Source: Myxococcus flavus (GTDB lineage: Bacteria > Myxococcota > Myxococcia > Myxococcales > Myxococcaceae). From it: 64,000 nucleotides of DNA. The position numbers and the translations under genes were made by a program. A model generated the notes under the pieces. That model had not been told where the DNA came from and ran no database searches. It was given only the letters and a program-made list of their open reading frames with translations. Within the stretch, counting starts at the first letter, position 1, and the number at the start of each line of letters is the position of its first letter. Shown here piece after piece: positions 15,501 to 48,805 of this stretch. Where the stretch lies: NCBI RefSeq assembly GCF_050038885.1, contig NZ_CP143624.1, positions 8,680,001-8,744,000 of the forward strand, given 5' to 3'.

Positions 15501-16142
15501 GACCGCTACCTGGCGGGCCGCGCGTTCGAGCAGAAGAAGGAGGTGCCGCTGTCCCGCGTGGAGAACCAGATGTACATTCACTACCAGAAGGGCAGCCTCG
15601 TCATGTACGCGCTGCAGGACTTCATCGGCGAGGAGCGGGTGAACCGCGCCCTGAGCCGCTATGTGGAAAAGGTCCGCTTCCAGGGCCCGCCGTACACCGG
15701 CTCCACCGAGCTGCTGGGCTTCCTCCGGGAAGAGACGCCCCCCGAGTACGCGTACCTCATCGAGGACCTGTTCGAGACCATCACCCTCTATGACAACCGC
15801 GCCATCTCCGCGCAGGTGCGGCAGAACGCCCAGGGCTCCTGGGACGTCACCCTCAAGGTGATGGCGAAGAAGTTCCGGGCGAACGAGACGGGCGAACAGA
15901 CGGAGGTGGACTTCAACGACTGGATCGACGTGGGCGCGCTCGACGAGCGCGACCAGGCCATCTTCCTGGAGAAGCGAAGGGTCCAGAAGGGCGAGTCGGA
16001 AATCACCTTCACCGTCCCCGTGAAGCCCGCCCAGGTGGGCATCGATCCCCTCAACGTCCTCATCGACCGCACGTCCACCGACAACGTGACGGTGCCCACC
16101 GTCGGCACCTCGGTGGCCATGGGGGGCCCCACCACGCCCTGA
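12540..16142 (+). CDS. ABC-2 permease fused to M1-type (gluzincin) peptidase
   Basis: The product has 1200 residues. The first half (about 1-600) has a dozen hydrophobic segments in two ABC-2-like permease sets separated by a charged loop near 280-310. After a last helix near 570-595 comes an extracytoplasmic part with an M1-like beta domain and a gluzincin domain. The zinc site is H935-E-I-A-H939 followed by QWW, with the third ligand E959 in SETLAQYSALM. The spacing from H939 to E959 has 19 residues between, one more than classical M1 (18), and no GAMEN exopeptidase motif is seen; FAQAFPNTIPYSE stands in that region. Such permease/aminopeptidase fusions occur in other bacteria, but their substrate is unknown. 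Peptide export with trimming, or peptidase-gated transport, are guesses. Confidence 0.88.
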   Translation: MFSALLIFELKRRVKMISTWIYALLLAAAAGVITLGIGAVFKGFAVASGPELVRINSPHSVFDLTTGVAYAGLFMVAAVFGQAAYQDFGHNTWMLVFTKNVKKAPYLLGRFLGAYLFSAVLMLAILPGLMLGAVGVWMVDAESLAPFSLAAYLWPFVVGVWPTLFVCGAVFFTLAALTRRMAPVYVGVVVLVMGYLVLSAAMSDVQNQDLASLLDPFGFHTFDNATRYWTAAERNRDLVPFQGLMLANRLLWCAVGAVLLALAVLRFRTTVEEQRGRGTHAEVEAPAPVAIPATLAAPTTTTWLRTAVSAAWLAFRDVLRSPVFWSFVVAGLAMGTMGISISKSVYGTATWPVTWQVLETASRTFQPFLLITITFYAGELVWKERDARLADIVDATRAPSWVGYSAKLGALLLVAFSLKGVAMLSALLSQVLRGYFDIEWDLYAIELVLMDFPHDVLMCVLAFFAQVLIHQKYLAYLVMVLYFVLQGALRLVGVEDDLLRYGSEPVLRFSDMNRFGGIVPALVWFRVYWYGLAAFLVGVGYLLAVRGRETRWKQRWAAAKARRTTAWTVAAAVSLCVFVGAGAFIFYNTHLLNPYVTKKDRERRQARYEKEYASYAALPHPRITAVDVTFHIYPEALRLEALGTYRIRNKTDAPISKVLLSLPDDAQVRGLSLAGVTTPASHDPELGTYVYELPTPLAPGAESALVFDLSFGHRGFKHGGPRTDIVGNGTFFNNDNLPVLGYQRHAELEDDGDRKDYDLPPRERLPDRDDPKAKQDHYIRQDSDFIQFQATVSTSKDQIAIAPGYLEKEWMEGERRFFRYRMDQPILNFFSVLSARYAVLRDTWRDVKLEVYHHPTHTFALDRMMRGMKDTLEYCSEQFGPYQHRQARILEFPRYGVFAQAFPNTIPYSEAIGFIARVEDGRAADIDYPYYVTAHEIAHQWWAHQVVGARAQGATMTSETLAQYSALMVMKHRYGPKKMKRFLKFELDRYLAGRAFEQKKEVPLSRVENQMYIHYQKGSLVMYALQDFIGEERVNRALSRYVEKVRFQGPPYTGSTELLGFLREETPPEYAYLIEDLFETITLYDNRAISAQVRQNAQGSWDVTLKVMAKKFRANETGEQTEVDFNDWIDVGALDERDQAIFLEKRRVQKGESEITFTVPVKPAQVGIDPLNVLIDRTSTDNVTVPTVGTSVAMGGPTTP

Positions 16143-16147
16143 GGGCG

Positions 16148-16684
16148 TCAGCGCCAGCGGATGCGCAAATCGAAGCCGTCGGGCGGCTCGTAGCGCTCCA
16201 CGACGACCTCGGGCTCGCTGGCGCCGGCCTGCCGTAGCGCACCTTCACAGGTGCCTGCGGCGGCCTCCGCTGGAAAGGGATAGCCCCGGAAGCGGGCGCG
16301 CCAGTTGGCGGGGCCCTGCGACTCGACCTGGATGTCCACCGGGTCGAACACCGAGCTGAAGCTGAGCCCCACGCGCTTCATCGCGCGCTCGGGCCCGGCC
16401 ACCTTGAGGGCAATGCCCACCACCTTGCCCACCATGGTGTCGAAGTAGCTGCGCACCAGGCCGCGCCCCAGCTCGCGGTAGGCGGACTTGCGGTCCATTC
16501 CCGCGAACCGGTGGCGCACGACTGCGTCCTGGCAGGCGATGAACACGGCGGAGGGGTAGCTGGCGCGCGGCTTGTCCATGTCGAAGCCCGCGGCCAGGAA
16601 CTCGGCCTGGAGCGCCGCATCCGGCTTCGCCAGGCGGACCAACGACTCGAACAGCGTGGATTGAACGGTGACTTCGGTCGTCAT
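16148..16684 (-). CDS. DUF2378 (Mxa_TIGR02265) family protein
   Basis: The product has 178 residues. The pattern fits the DUF2378 family, a large paralogous set in Myxococcus and relatives: an opening VQSTLFESLVRL, DKPRASYPSAVFIACQDAV, a block YRELGRGLVRSYFDTMVGK, then a C-terminal beta region with RFRGYPFPAE. No enzymatic motif is known. The gene converges on the permease-peptidase gene with only five bases between. It is useful mainly as a taxonomic marker. The start at 16684 is the first Met of the conserved region. Confidence 0.85.
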   Translation of the reverse strand: MTTEVTVQSTLFESLVRLAKPDAALQAEFLAAGFDMDKPRASYPSAVFIACQDAVVRHRFAGMDRKSAYRELGRGLVRSYFDTMVGKVVGIALKVAGPERAMKRVGLSFSSVFDPVDIQVESQGPANWRARFRGYPFPAEAAAGTCEGALRQAGASEPEVVVERYEPPDGFDLRIRWR

Positions 16685-16744
16685 GGGTGGCGTGGCACCC
16701 TAGGAGAGTCGATCCGCCCGGGGAAGGAAATGCCTGGGCGGACA

Positions 16745-17150
16745 TCGACTCGCCAACGTCTGGCTCCAGCCTCCTCGAGCCTCCGGACCATGTCTCGCAA
16801 TGGTAGCCGAAGAACAGCCGCGCGCCCATGGGCGTGAAGTCGACCTGGATGCGCGCAGCGCGCCGGATGTCTCAGCCATTGAGAATGTATCATCCAATCC
16901 CGCGACAAATCCCTCCACGTAGCGTGCCGCGCCACCGCCGTCTCGCATTGCGAGAATTCGGATGGACGGCCCTCTGTCGATGATGAGCACCACCTGCGGC
17001 GAGGGCAGCTCGCGGCGGCGCATGGGGCCCGGCGTCCGCTCCTCGCGGCCCCATCAAGGGCTCCGCACGAGCGCCCGCGGACGCGCATCCGGCAGGCGCG
17101 TCACCATCTCCCAGCGGCCCTGGCCCGGCTCATGACGGATGATTCGGGAA
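16745..17150 (-). pseudogene. Decayed AraC-family regulator (N-terminal part)
   Basis: Minus-strand pieces of an AraC-type sensing domain can be read in successive frames. GRWEMVTRLPDARPRALVRS is followed by an in-frame TGA. The same frame continues through RRRELPSPQVVLIIDRGPS and ARYVEGFVAGLDDTF. A one-base shift then gives IQVDFTPMGARLFFG. A second shift gives LPLRDMVRRLEEAG. The helix-turn-helix half is missing and DUF2378 follows directly. One stop, two frame changes and truncation make a functional product unlikely. It sits between DUF2378 and the mch promoter and may once have regulated either side. Confidence 0.65.
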
Positions 17151-17432
17151 TCAGGAACGCGCGTGGACACGAACGGGCCTCATGGGTGTCAGACAGGGCT
17201 GAGAGGATGCTTCCGGGAGTCGAACTCGGAGGGGGACCCCAGACGCGCCTTTTTCAAATCCTGGCTGAAGACATCCGGAGTCGACCGTTCATACACCCAC
17301 CTGAAACGGTGGGCCTCCGAGGACACGTGGTTGTGACAGGCGTTGTAACCCATTCATACACAACCACTCTCGACAGTTGAGAAGTGAACCATTGCTTTAC
17401 GGGCAATCCGCCACTCGCGTAGGTTTTTCGAC
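17151..17432 (+). promoter_or_regulatory. Upstream control region of the mch operon
   Basis: This 280-base stretch without a gene is AT-richer than its surroundings. It holds a perfect 9-bp inverted repeat, GTGGTTGTG (17327-17335) and CACAACCAC (17359-17367), separated by 23 bases. It also holds a direct repeat TTCATACAC (17288-17296 and 17353-17361) and a small hairpin CCCAC / GTGGG (17296-17300, 17309-17313). No convincing -35/-10 pair could be chosen. The ribosome site of mchA is weak (AGG nine bases before the ATG). The dyad is a candidate operator of the lipopeptide operon. Confidence 0.45.
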
Positions 17433-20400
17433 ATGAGCGCAGTGTCCAATAGTGTGCACGACCCCATCGCAATCATTGGCATCGGCTGCCGTTTTCCGGG
17501 AGGGGCGAAGTCTCCGCGACACCTCTGGGAGCTGCTCACGCAGGGCCGCTGCGCCATCGTCGAGGTCCCCAAGGAGCGCTGGGACCATCGCCGGTATTAC
17601 GACCCGGACCCGGACAAGCCGGGCAAGACCTATGTCCGCTCGGGTGGCTTCCTCCAGGAGGCCATCGACACCTTCGACGCGGCCTTCTTCTCCATCTCAC
17701 CGCGAGAGGCGGCGACGCTCGATCCGCAGCAGCGCCTGCTCGCGGAGGTGGCCTGGGAAAGCCTCGAGGACGCGGGCCTGCCGGCCGACAGCCTCGCGGG
17801 CAGCCCCACCGGGGTCTACGTGGGCGGCTTCATGCTGGACAGCATGCTCACGCACATGGGGCCCATGAACCGTGAGCTCATCGGTCCGCACACGGCGGTG
17901 GGCTCGACGATGACGGTGCTCTCCAACCGCCTGTCGTACATGTTCGACTTCCGGGGGCCGAGCATCTCGCTGGACACGGCGTGCTCCTCGTCGATGGTCG
18001 CGGTCCACCTCGCCTGCCAGGACCTGCGGAGCGGCGCGACGTCGCTCGCGCTGGCCGGCGGCGTCAACGTCATGTTCCGGCCCGAGATTTTCGTGGCCAT
18101 GAGCAAGGGCAAGTTTCTCTCGGCGGACGGCTACTCCAAGAGCTTCGACACGCGCGCGGACGGCTACGGCCGCGGCGAGGGCGCCGGCATCGTGGTGCTC
18201 AAGCGGCTCTCCGACGCGGTCCGGGACCAGGACCGCATCTACGCCGTCATCCGGGGCACCGGCGTCAACCAGGATGGGCACAGCGAGTCCATGACGGCGC
18301 CGAGCTCGAGCGCGCAGGAGGCGCTGATTCGCCGCGTCTGCGCCAGCGCCTCGCTGTCCCCCACCGACATCCATGCCTTCGAGGCCCACGGCACGGGCAC
18401 CGCCGTCGGCGACCCGGCGGAGCTGGGGGGCCTGGGGGCCGTCTCGAAGCGGGCGGATGGGCCGGGCCCCTGGGTGGGCTCGCTCAAGGCGAACATCGGC
18501 CACCTCGAGGCCGCGGCCGGCGTGGCGGGCCTCATCAAGGCGAGCTTGTGCCTGCAGAACCGGCAGTTGCCTCCGCAGGCCAACCTCCACCAGCTCAACC
18601 CCGCCATCCCCTTCGACACGCTGGGCCTCCGCATCCCACGCCAGCTCGAAGCGCTCGCGCCCCGCGATGGCGAGCCCCTGCGAATGGGCGTCAACTCCTT
18701 CGGCTATGGCGGGACGAACGCGCACTGCGTGCTTGAGCAGGCGCCGGACGCCGCACCGGTGACGCGCGACGAGGCAGACACCGGCCCGCTGCTGCTCCCG
18801 CTTTCCGCGCGCAGCCCCGAGGCGCTGCGGGCGCTCGCCCGTTCGTACGCGGAGCTCCTGGCCGCGCCGAGCCCCACGCCGCTCGCGGACATCTGCTTCT
18901 CCGCTGCCACGCGCCGCGGCCACCACGAGCACCGGCTCGCCCTGCTGGGCACGGACGACCGGGCCGAGCTCGCAGCGCGGCTGGCGTCCTTCGCTGCGGG
19001 CAACCCCGCGGAGCTCGGGGCCTCCGGACGGACGATGCCCGCCGCGGAGGCCCGGCCCGTGTTCGTGTTCACGGGCATGGGGCCCCAGTGGTGGGCCATG
19101 GGACGCGAGCTGTACGCGCAGGACCCGCTCTTCCGCGCGACGCTCGACCGCTGCGACGTCCTCTTCCAGCAACGGGCCGGGTGGTCGCTGCTGGAGCAGA
19201 TGCTCGCGGACGAGGCGTCCTCCAACATGGCCCGGACGGACATCGCGCAGCCCGCGAATACCATCCTCCAGATTGGCCTGTTGGAGATGTGGCGCCGGGC
19301 GGGAATCGAGCCCGCCGCGGTGATTGGCCACAGCGCGGGCGAGGTCGCCGCGGCCTATGCCGCGGGCCGGTTCACGCTCGAGCAGGCGATGTGGGTCATC
19401 TACGAGCGCAGCCGCATCCAGGCCAAGGCGGCGGGGCTCGGGAAGATGGCGGCGGTCGGCCTCTCCGAGGAAGGCGCGCGCGCCGCCATCCGCGGACGCG
19501 AGGACGTGGTCTCCATTGCCGCCATCAACGGGCCCAACGCGGTGACGCTGTCGGGCGAGGCGAAGGCCATCGAGGAGATTGCCGCCGAGCTGGAGGCACG
19601 CGGCGTCTTCCAGCGCATCCTCAAGGTCGAGGTGCCCTACCACAGCCCCGCGATGGAGGGCCTCAAGCCGGAGCTGCGCCGGTGCCTCGCCGCGCTCCGG
19701 CCGTCCGCCGGCCACCTGCCCACCTACTCCACCGTCACGGGCGGGCGCATCGAGGGCGTCTCGTATGACGCCGAGTACTGGTGCGACAACATCCGCGAGC
19801 CCACCCTGTTCGCGAAGGCCGCCGGGCAACTGCTGAAGGACGGCTACCGCCTCTTCATCGAGCTGGGCCCCCACCCCGTCCTGCTGGCCTCCATCAAGGA
19901 GTGCTGCGCGGAGGCTCGCGTCGAGGGCCGCGTCCTCACCTCCCTGCGGCGGCAGGAGCCCGAGCGGAAGACCTTCGCCAGGGCGCTCGCCGAGCTCTAC
20001 GTCGCCGGCATCCGCATCGACTGGAGCGGGCTCTACCCGCGAGGCGCCCGCTTCACGCCGCTCCCCACCTACCCCTGGCAGCGGGAGAAGCACTGGCACG
20101 AGTCCGAGGAGGCCCTCACGGACCGGCGAGGCACGGACGAGCACGCCCTGCTCGGGCCCCGCATCTCCGCCCCGCTCCCCACGTGGGAGCGGGGGCTGAA
20201 CGCGCGCTTCCTGCCGTGCCTCCAGGACCACCGCGTCCGGGGCTCGCTCGTCGTCCCGGGCGCGACCTACGTCGAGCTGGCGCTCGCCGTGCGCCGCGCC
20301 ATGGGGCTGGCCGAGCCACATGCCCTGGAGGAGGTGCGCTTCGAGAACGCGCTCGTCGTCTCCGGCCATGACGAGCCTGTCGTCCGCACCACCTATGACG

Positions 20401-23400
20401 AGGCGGCGCAGACGGTGACCATCTACAGCCGGCCGCGCGACAACCGCACGGCATGGACGCGGCACGCCACCGCGCGCATCCGCCGCGACGTCCACACGCC
20501 GCCCGAGGCACGAGTCCCCGTGACGGAGCTCGGCATCCATTCCGAGACGCCGCTCGACACGGACGGCCTCTATCGGATGCTGGCCGGGCGTGGGCTGGAG
20601 TACGGCCCCAGCCTCCGCGGCATCCGCTCCCTGCGCCGGAACGAGACCGAGCTCCTCGCCGAGATTGCCCTGCCCGCCTCCGAGGCGGCGCGCATCGCCG
20701 CCGACACGCAGCTGCTGCTCGACCCGGTGTGGCTCGACCCGTGCCTCCAGGCCATGGTGTCGTGGCTCCCCGAGGACGACACGCGCCTCTACCTGCCCAT
20801 GGGCTGCCGCGGCATCCAGCTCAGCCAGGCGCCCAATCCCCAGGCGTCGCTGTGGTGCCACGCGCGCATCCGCGAGCGCACGGCCCACACCCTGGCCTGC
20901 GACATCACGTTGATGGACGGCGAAGGCCGGGTGGCCGCGCGGTTGTCGGGCGTCGAGTGCGCCGCGCTCGCGAGCCGAGAGGAGTCCGTCCCCAGGCCCG
21001 CCTTCTACGACTGGACCTACGCGCACACCTTCGAGGCCACCGCCGAAGAGATGCCCGCGAAGAACACCGGTGCCTGGCTCGTGTTCGCCGACCAGGGCGG
21101 CACTGGCGCTGAGCTCGCGCGCGCGTTCGAACGGACCGGGCTCCAGGACGTGGTGCTGGTGACGCGCGGCGAGTCCTTCGCTCGCGCGCCGACCGGTGGC
21201 TTCCAGGTGCGACGGGGTGCGGCGGAAGATGTCCGCCGCGTGGTCGAGGCCGTCGGCCGCGCCCGCATCCAGAACGTCGCCTATCTCTTCGGCCTGGACG
21301 CGAGCCCAGGCCATGAATCGGACGAGGTCCAGTCGCTCCTGGACGTGGTGCTGGCACTGGCCCCCGGCGACGGTGCGTCGATTCGCATCGTGACACGGGA
21401 CGCGCAGCGTGCGCTCCCGGGCGACGCCGTGAGCGCGCTGTCCGTCGCGCCGCTGATTGGCTTCGCGCGCGTCGTTCCCGCGGAGCTCCCGCATCTGCGG
21501 ACCCGCTCCATCGACCTCCCCCGGGACGCGTCCGCGTCGCAGCAGGAGCTGGTCGAACGGCTGGCACGCGAGCTCCTGGCGGAGACGAAGGAAGAAGAAG
21601 TCGCGCTGCGCGACACCCGGAGGTTCGTGCGTCGCCTCGCGGCGAAGCCCCTGCCGGAGTGGGAAGCCCAGGCCCAGGGGACGCCGCCCCCGGCGGGCAC
21701 GGAGCAGGTGTTCGAGTTCGCCCTCGACGGCACCGAGCGCCGTCCGCGGCGCGCCTCGCGAAGGCAGCCCGGGCGCGGTGAGCTTGAAATCAAGGTCGCC
21801 AGCGTGACGCTGACACGCGCGGCGGCGGTGCAGGGCCGGCGCGCCTCCGATGCCCACTGGCCCCTGGAGGTCGGCGGAGAGGTCGTCGCGCTGGGCGCGG
21901 AGACCACGGGCTTCTCCCTCGGACAGCGGGTGCAGGCGCTGGTCGCGCAGGAATCGCCCGTGGTGGGGAGCCACCTGATGCTGTGCGTGGAGCGTGACCA
22001 CGTGAGCACGGGTACGTCGCCAGGGCGGCTGCTCCCCTACCTCAGCGCGGAGTGCGCGTTGCAGGCGCAGGGCCATCTCCAGCCGTCCGAGCGGCTCCTC
22101 GTCGTGGGTGACGTGGGTGGGGTGGGCGCGGCGCTCGTGCAGCTCGGCGTCGCCATCGGCGCGCGGACGGCCATCGTCCTCGACTCCGTCACCGGGAATG
22201 TGCCCGAAGGCGTCCAGGTCTTCGACCGGCGCTCCCCGGCCCTTCCCGAGGAAATCCTGGCCTGGACGGGGGGGACCGGTGTGGACCTGCTGGTGAATGC
22301 TTCGTGCGACGCGGAGCCCACCATCACCAGCGTGCTGGGTGCCTTCGGCCGCTTCGTCGATGCGGGACCGCTGGCTCCGGCGGAGGGGCTCTTCGCCACC
22401 GCGTGGCCACGGGGCGCGGCCTGCTCGCGCGTGGACATCTCGGCCCTGGTACGGCAGCGCCCGAGGGAGGCCGCGGCGCGGCTCCAGGCCGTTCTCGGCC
22501 GGTTCCCGGAGCTTCCTCCCCTGCCTTCCGAGGTCTGGCCCGTCTCTCGCGTGGAGGAGGCGTCCGGCTGGCTGGCGGAGCACTCACGTGCGCAGGGACT
22601 GGCCCGGCTGACGCTGTCGCTGGCCGGAGCGGAGCCGCTGGCCCTCGCACCGGCGGCGGACGAGCCGCTCTTCGACGCCAACGCCACCTACCTCGTCACC
22701 GGCGGCTTCGGCGGCTTCGGTCTGGCGCTGGCGCGCTGGATGGTGGCCGAAGGGGCCCGCCACCTCGTGCTCACTGGCCGCAAGGGCGCCTCCACGCCCG
22801 AGGCGAAGCAGCTGGTTCAGGAGCTGGAAGCCGCGGGGGCCCGCGTCACGGCGGCCGCGGCGGACGTCAGCCGCATGGACGACATGCGGGCCTTGTTCGC
22901 GCGCATCGATGCCGGGCATCCGCCCCTCAAGGGTGTGCTGCACACCGCGGCCGTGCTCGATGACGCTCCGCTCCCCGACTTGAGCCTGGAGCGCATCCAG
23001 CGAGTGATGACGCCCAAGGCCGGCGGTGCCTGGGTCCTCCATGAGCTCACCCAGGACCGGCCGCTGGACCTCTTCGTCCTGTTCTCCTCGGTCGCCGCGC
23101 TGATTGGCAACCCGCGCCAGGGCAACTACGTCGCGGCCAACAGCTACCTGGACGCGCTCGCGGAGCACCGTGCCGCGCGGGGCCTCGCCGCCGTCAGCAT
23201 CCACTGGGGCGTGCTCGGCGAGCTCGGCATGGCCCAGGATGAGGCGGTCCGCACGTACCTCGAGTCGCTCGGTCTCAACCCGATGGCCCCGGCCGCGGTG
23301 CTGGCGGCGCTCAAGCGGGTGCTGCGACTGCGCACGCCGCAGCTCGGCCTCTTCGACGTCCACTGGTCCAAGCTGGGCCGTGCGGCGCCGCACCTCGGCA

Positions 23401-23881
23401 AGTCCGCCCGGACGGCGCATCTGCTGGGCAGCACGCAGGGCGGCGCCCAGAACGAGGCGGAGCAGCTCCGCGACCACCTCACCGCGCTTGGCGCGGAGGC
23501 CCGGAAGCCGGAGCTGGAGAAGTTCCTGGTCGAGCGGCTCGCCGCCATCCTCCAGATTCCGGCGGAGCGCGTGGAGCCGCGGAAGCCCCTGTCGCTGCTG
23601 GGGGTGGACTCGCTCCTGTCCATGCAGGTGCAGCGGACCATCCGCGAGGCGCTCGGCATCGAGATTCCCGCGCTCGAGCTGCTGCGCGCCGGGAGCCTGG
23701 TGGAGGTCGCGGGCAGCCTGTCCGCGAAGTTCGACACGACCGGCACGGCGGCACCGGCGATCGAGCCCGCCACCGAGGAGGCGGAGATCGAGCAGCAGGT
23801 GAACAGCATGTCCGAGGGCGAGCTGGACACGATCCTCCAGGCCATGCTCGCGGCCCAGACGGCGCAGGAGCGGGAGACGGC

Positions 23882-23885
<4 letters not shown>
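17433..23885 (+). CDS. mchA: Iterative type I polyketide synthase of myxochromide biosynthesis (MchA)
   Basis: The product has 2150 residues in one module. KS spans about 12-440 (Cys184 in DTACSSS, then EAHGTGTAVGD and NIGHLEAAAG). AT spans 545-850 (Ser634 in GHSAGE; the specificity region reads VPYHSP). DH spans 905-1190 (His933 in DHRVRGSLVVPG, Asp1102 in DPCLQ). A ketoreductase structural part follows, then an enoylreductase-like region (about 1430-1720) with a diverged nucleotide loop GDVGGVG. KR lies at 1750-1935 (TGGFGGFG, LDD, and a Ser-Tyr-Asn set in NPRQGNYVAANSYLDAL). ACP has Ser2060 in GVDSLLS. A single module with no loading domain fits repeated use to make the polyene acyl chain that MchB takes up. 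mchB overlaps its end by ATGA. The name rests on the match of the whole locus to the myxochromide pathway. Confidence 0.88.
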
Positions 23886-46445
<22,560 letters not shown>

Positions 46446-46449
<4 letters not shown>

Positions 46450-46910
46450 ACGTCCCCAAAGTCCTGAAGCTGCTGCACCTCATCGCCGTGGTGGTGTTCC
46501 TGGGAGACATCGTCGTCACGGCTGTCTGGCGCCTGCTGGCGGACCGGACGCGCGAGCCGCGCGTGATTGCCTATGCGCTGAGGCTCGTGAAGATCACCGA
46601 CACGTACCTGCTGGTGCCCAGCGTCTTCACGCTCGCCGTCACGGGCATGCTGCGGGCGCACCTGGAGGGAATCCCGCTGTGGACGAACCCCGCGCTCGCC
46701 GCCGGGCAGGTGTGCTTCATGCTGTGCGGTGTCGTCTGGAGCCAGACGCTGCGCCCCATCCAGGCGCGGCAGCTGGCCATGGCGGAGTCGCTCGGCGCCG
46801 CCGGAGCGGCCTTCGACGACTACCTGCTGCTGACGAAGAAGTGGTTCCGCTGGGGCATCCTGGCCATGGCGCTCGCCTTCGGCTCCATGGTGCTGATGGT
46901 CCTCCACTGA
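46446..46910 (+). CDS. DUF2269-like membrane protein coupled to mchC
   Basis: The product has 154 residues and four transmembrane segments at about 10-28, 50-70, 83-102 and 132-154. LKLLHLIAVVVFLGDIVVTAVW is split by Gly/Asp as in DUF2269 (predicted integral membrane) proteins. The ATG overlaps the mchC stop (ATGA), the same junction as mchA-mchB and mchB-mchC, so it is translated with the synthetases. No transporter for the lipopeptide is otherwise present nearby, but a four-helix protein of this size is not a known exporter. A role in product handling is inference. It could also be a bystander caught downstream. Confidence 0.8.
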
Positions 46911-46974
46911 AAACACGGCGGGGAGCCCACGCCGCCCGGCACGGGCCCCCCGAGGGTGCTTCGAAGTCAGCGGC
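46911..46974. terminator. Convergent gap with weak hairpins
   Basis: Between the DUF2269-like gene and the helicase are two short GC stems: GGCGG / CCGCC (46917-46921, 46932-46936) and GCCCG / CGGGC (46934-46938, 46942-46946). They compete and lack T-runs. Termination of both transcripts here is likely from position only. Confidence 0.3.
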
Positions 46975-48474
<1,500 letters not shown>

Positions 48475-48765
48475 GGGTTCCTGAGGTGAAGAGAGCCCGC
48501 CCCCTCCCCAAGGGAGGAAGCCCGCGCAGCGCGCCCGTTCGGGCAATTGCCCGGGGCGCCTGGCGGTGCGCGGTCGGGCCCGGCCGGCCGAACCGCTCTG
48601 GGAACGGATGGAAACAGGGGGTGGCCCCGACCCATTCCGGAGATTCGGCGCGCGACCCTGCACTTTCCCGCTCCGGAAGTCCCGTGAAATCAACGGCTTA
48701 ATCACCGGATTTCCGAGCACTGGTGGACATGGGCGCAGCCGATTCAGGGATGTCCCGCGAGCCCC
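48475..48765 (-). promoter_or_regulatory. Leader region of the DEAD-box helicase gene
   Basis: These 291 bases hold no gene that I can support. They contain a perfect 14-base palindrome CGGGCAATTGCCCG at 48540-48553 and an AT-richer patch around 48680-48715 where a promoter could lie. Long structured leaders are usual for cold-inducible helicases; that role is inferred here. Confidence 0.35.
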
Positions 48766-48788
48766 GGGAGCCCCTGGCGGGGGCTCCC
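48766..48788 (-). terminator. Hairpin after the EF-G gene
   Basis: A perfect 9-bp stem GGGAGCCCC / GGGGCTCCC with a 5-base loop lies 17 bases beyond the EF-G stop codon on the minus strand. No T-run follows. Confidence 0.55.
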
Positions 48789-48805
48789 AGGGCCTCTGTG
48801 TCACC

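Noticed and set aside
17132..17380. 82-codon plus-strand frame before mchA.
   Set aside because: No ribosome site, no domain, crosses the probable promoter and repeats, and codon third positions are not biased.
17697..22583. Very long open frame (1628 codons) antisense to mchA; similar long antisense frames lie under mchC (37471-41046) and the permease gene (12390-15581).
   Set aside because: They mirror strongly coding high-GC genes on the other strand, have His/Arg/Gly/Glu-rich nonsense composition and no domains. This is the usual GC-rich shadow effect.
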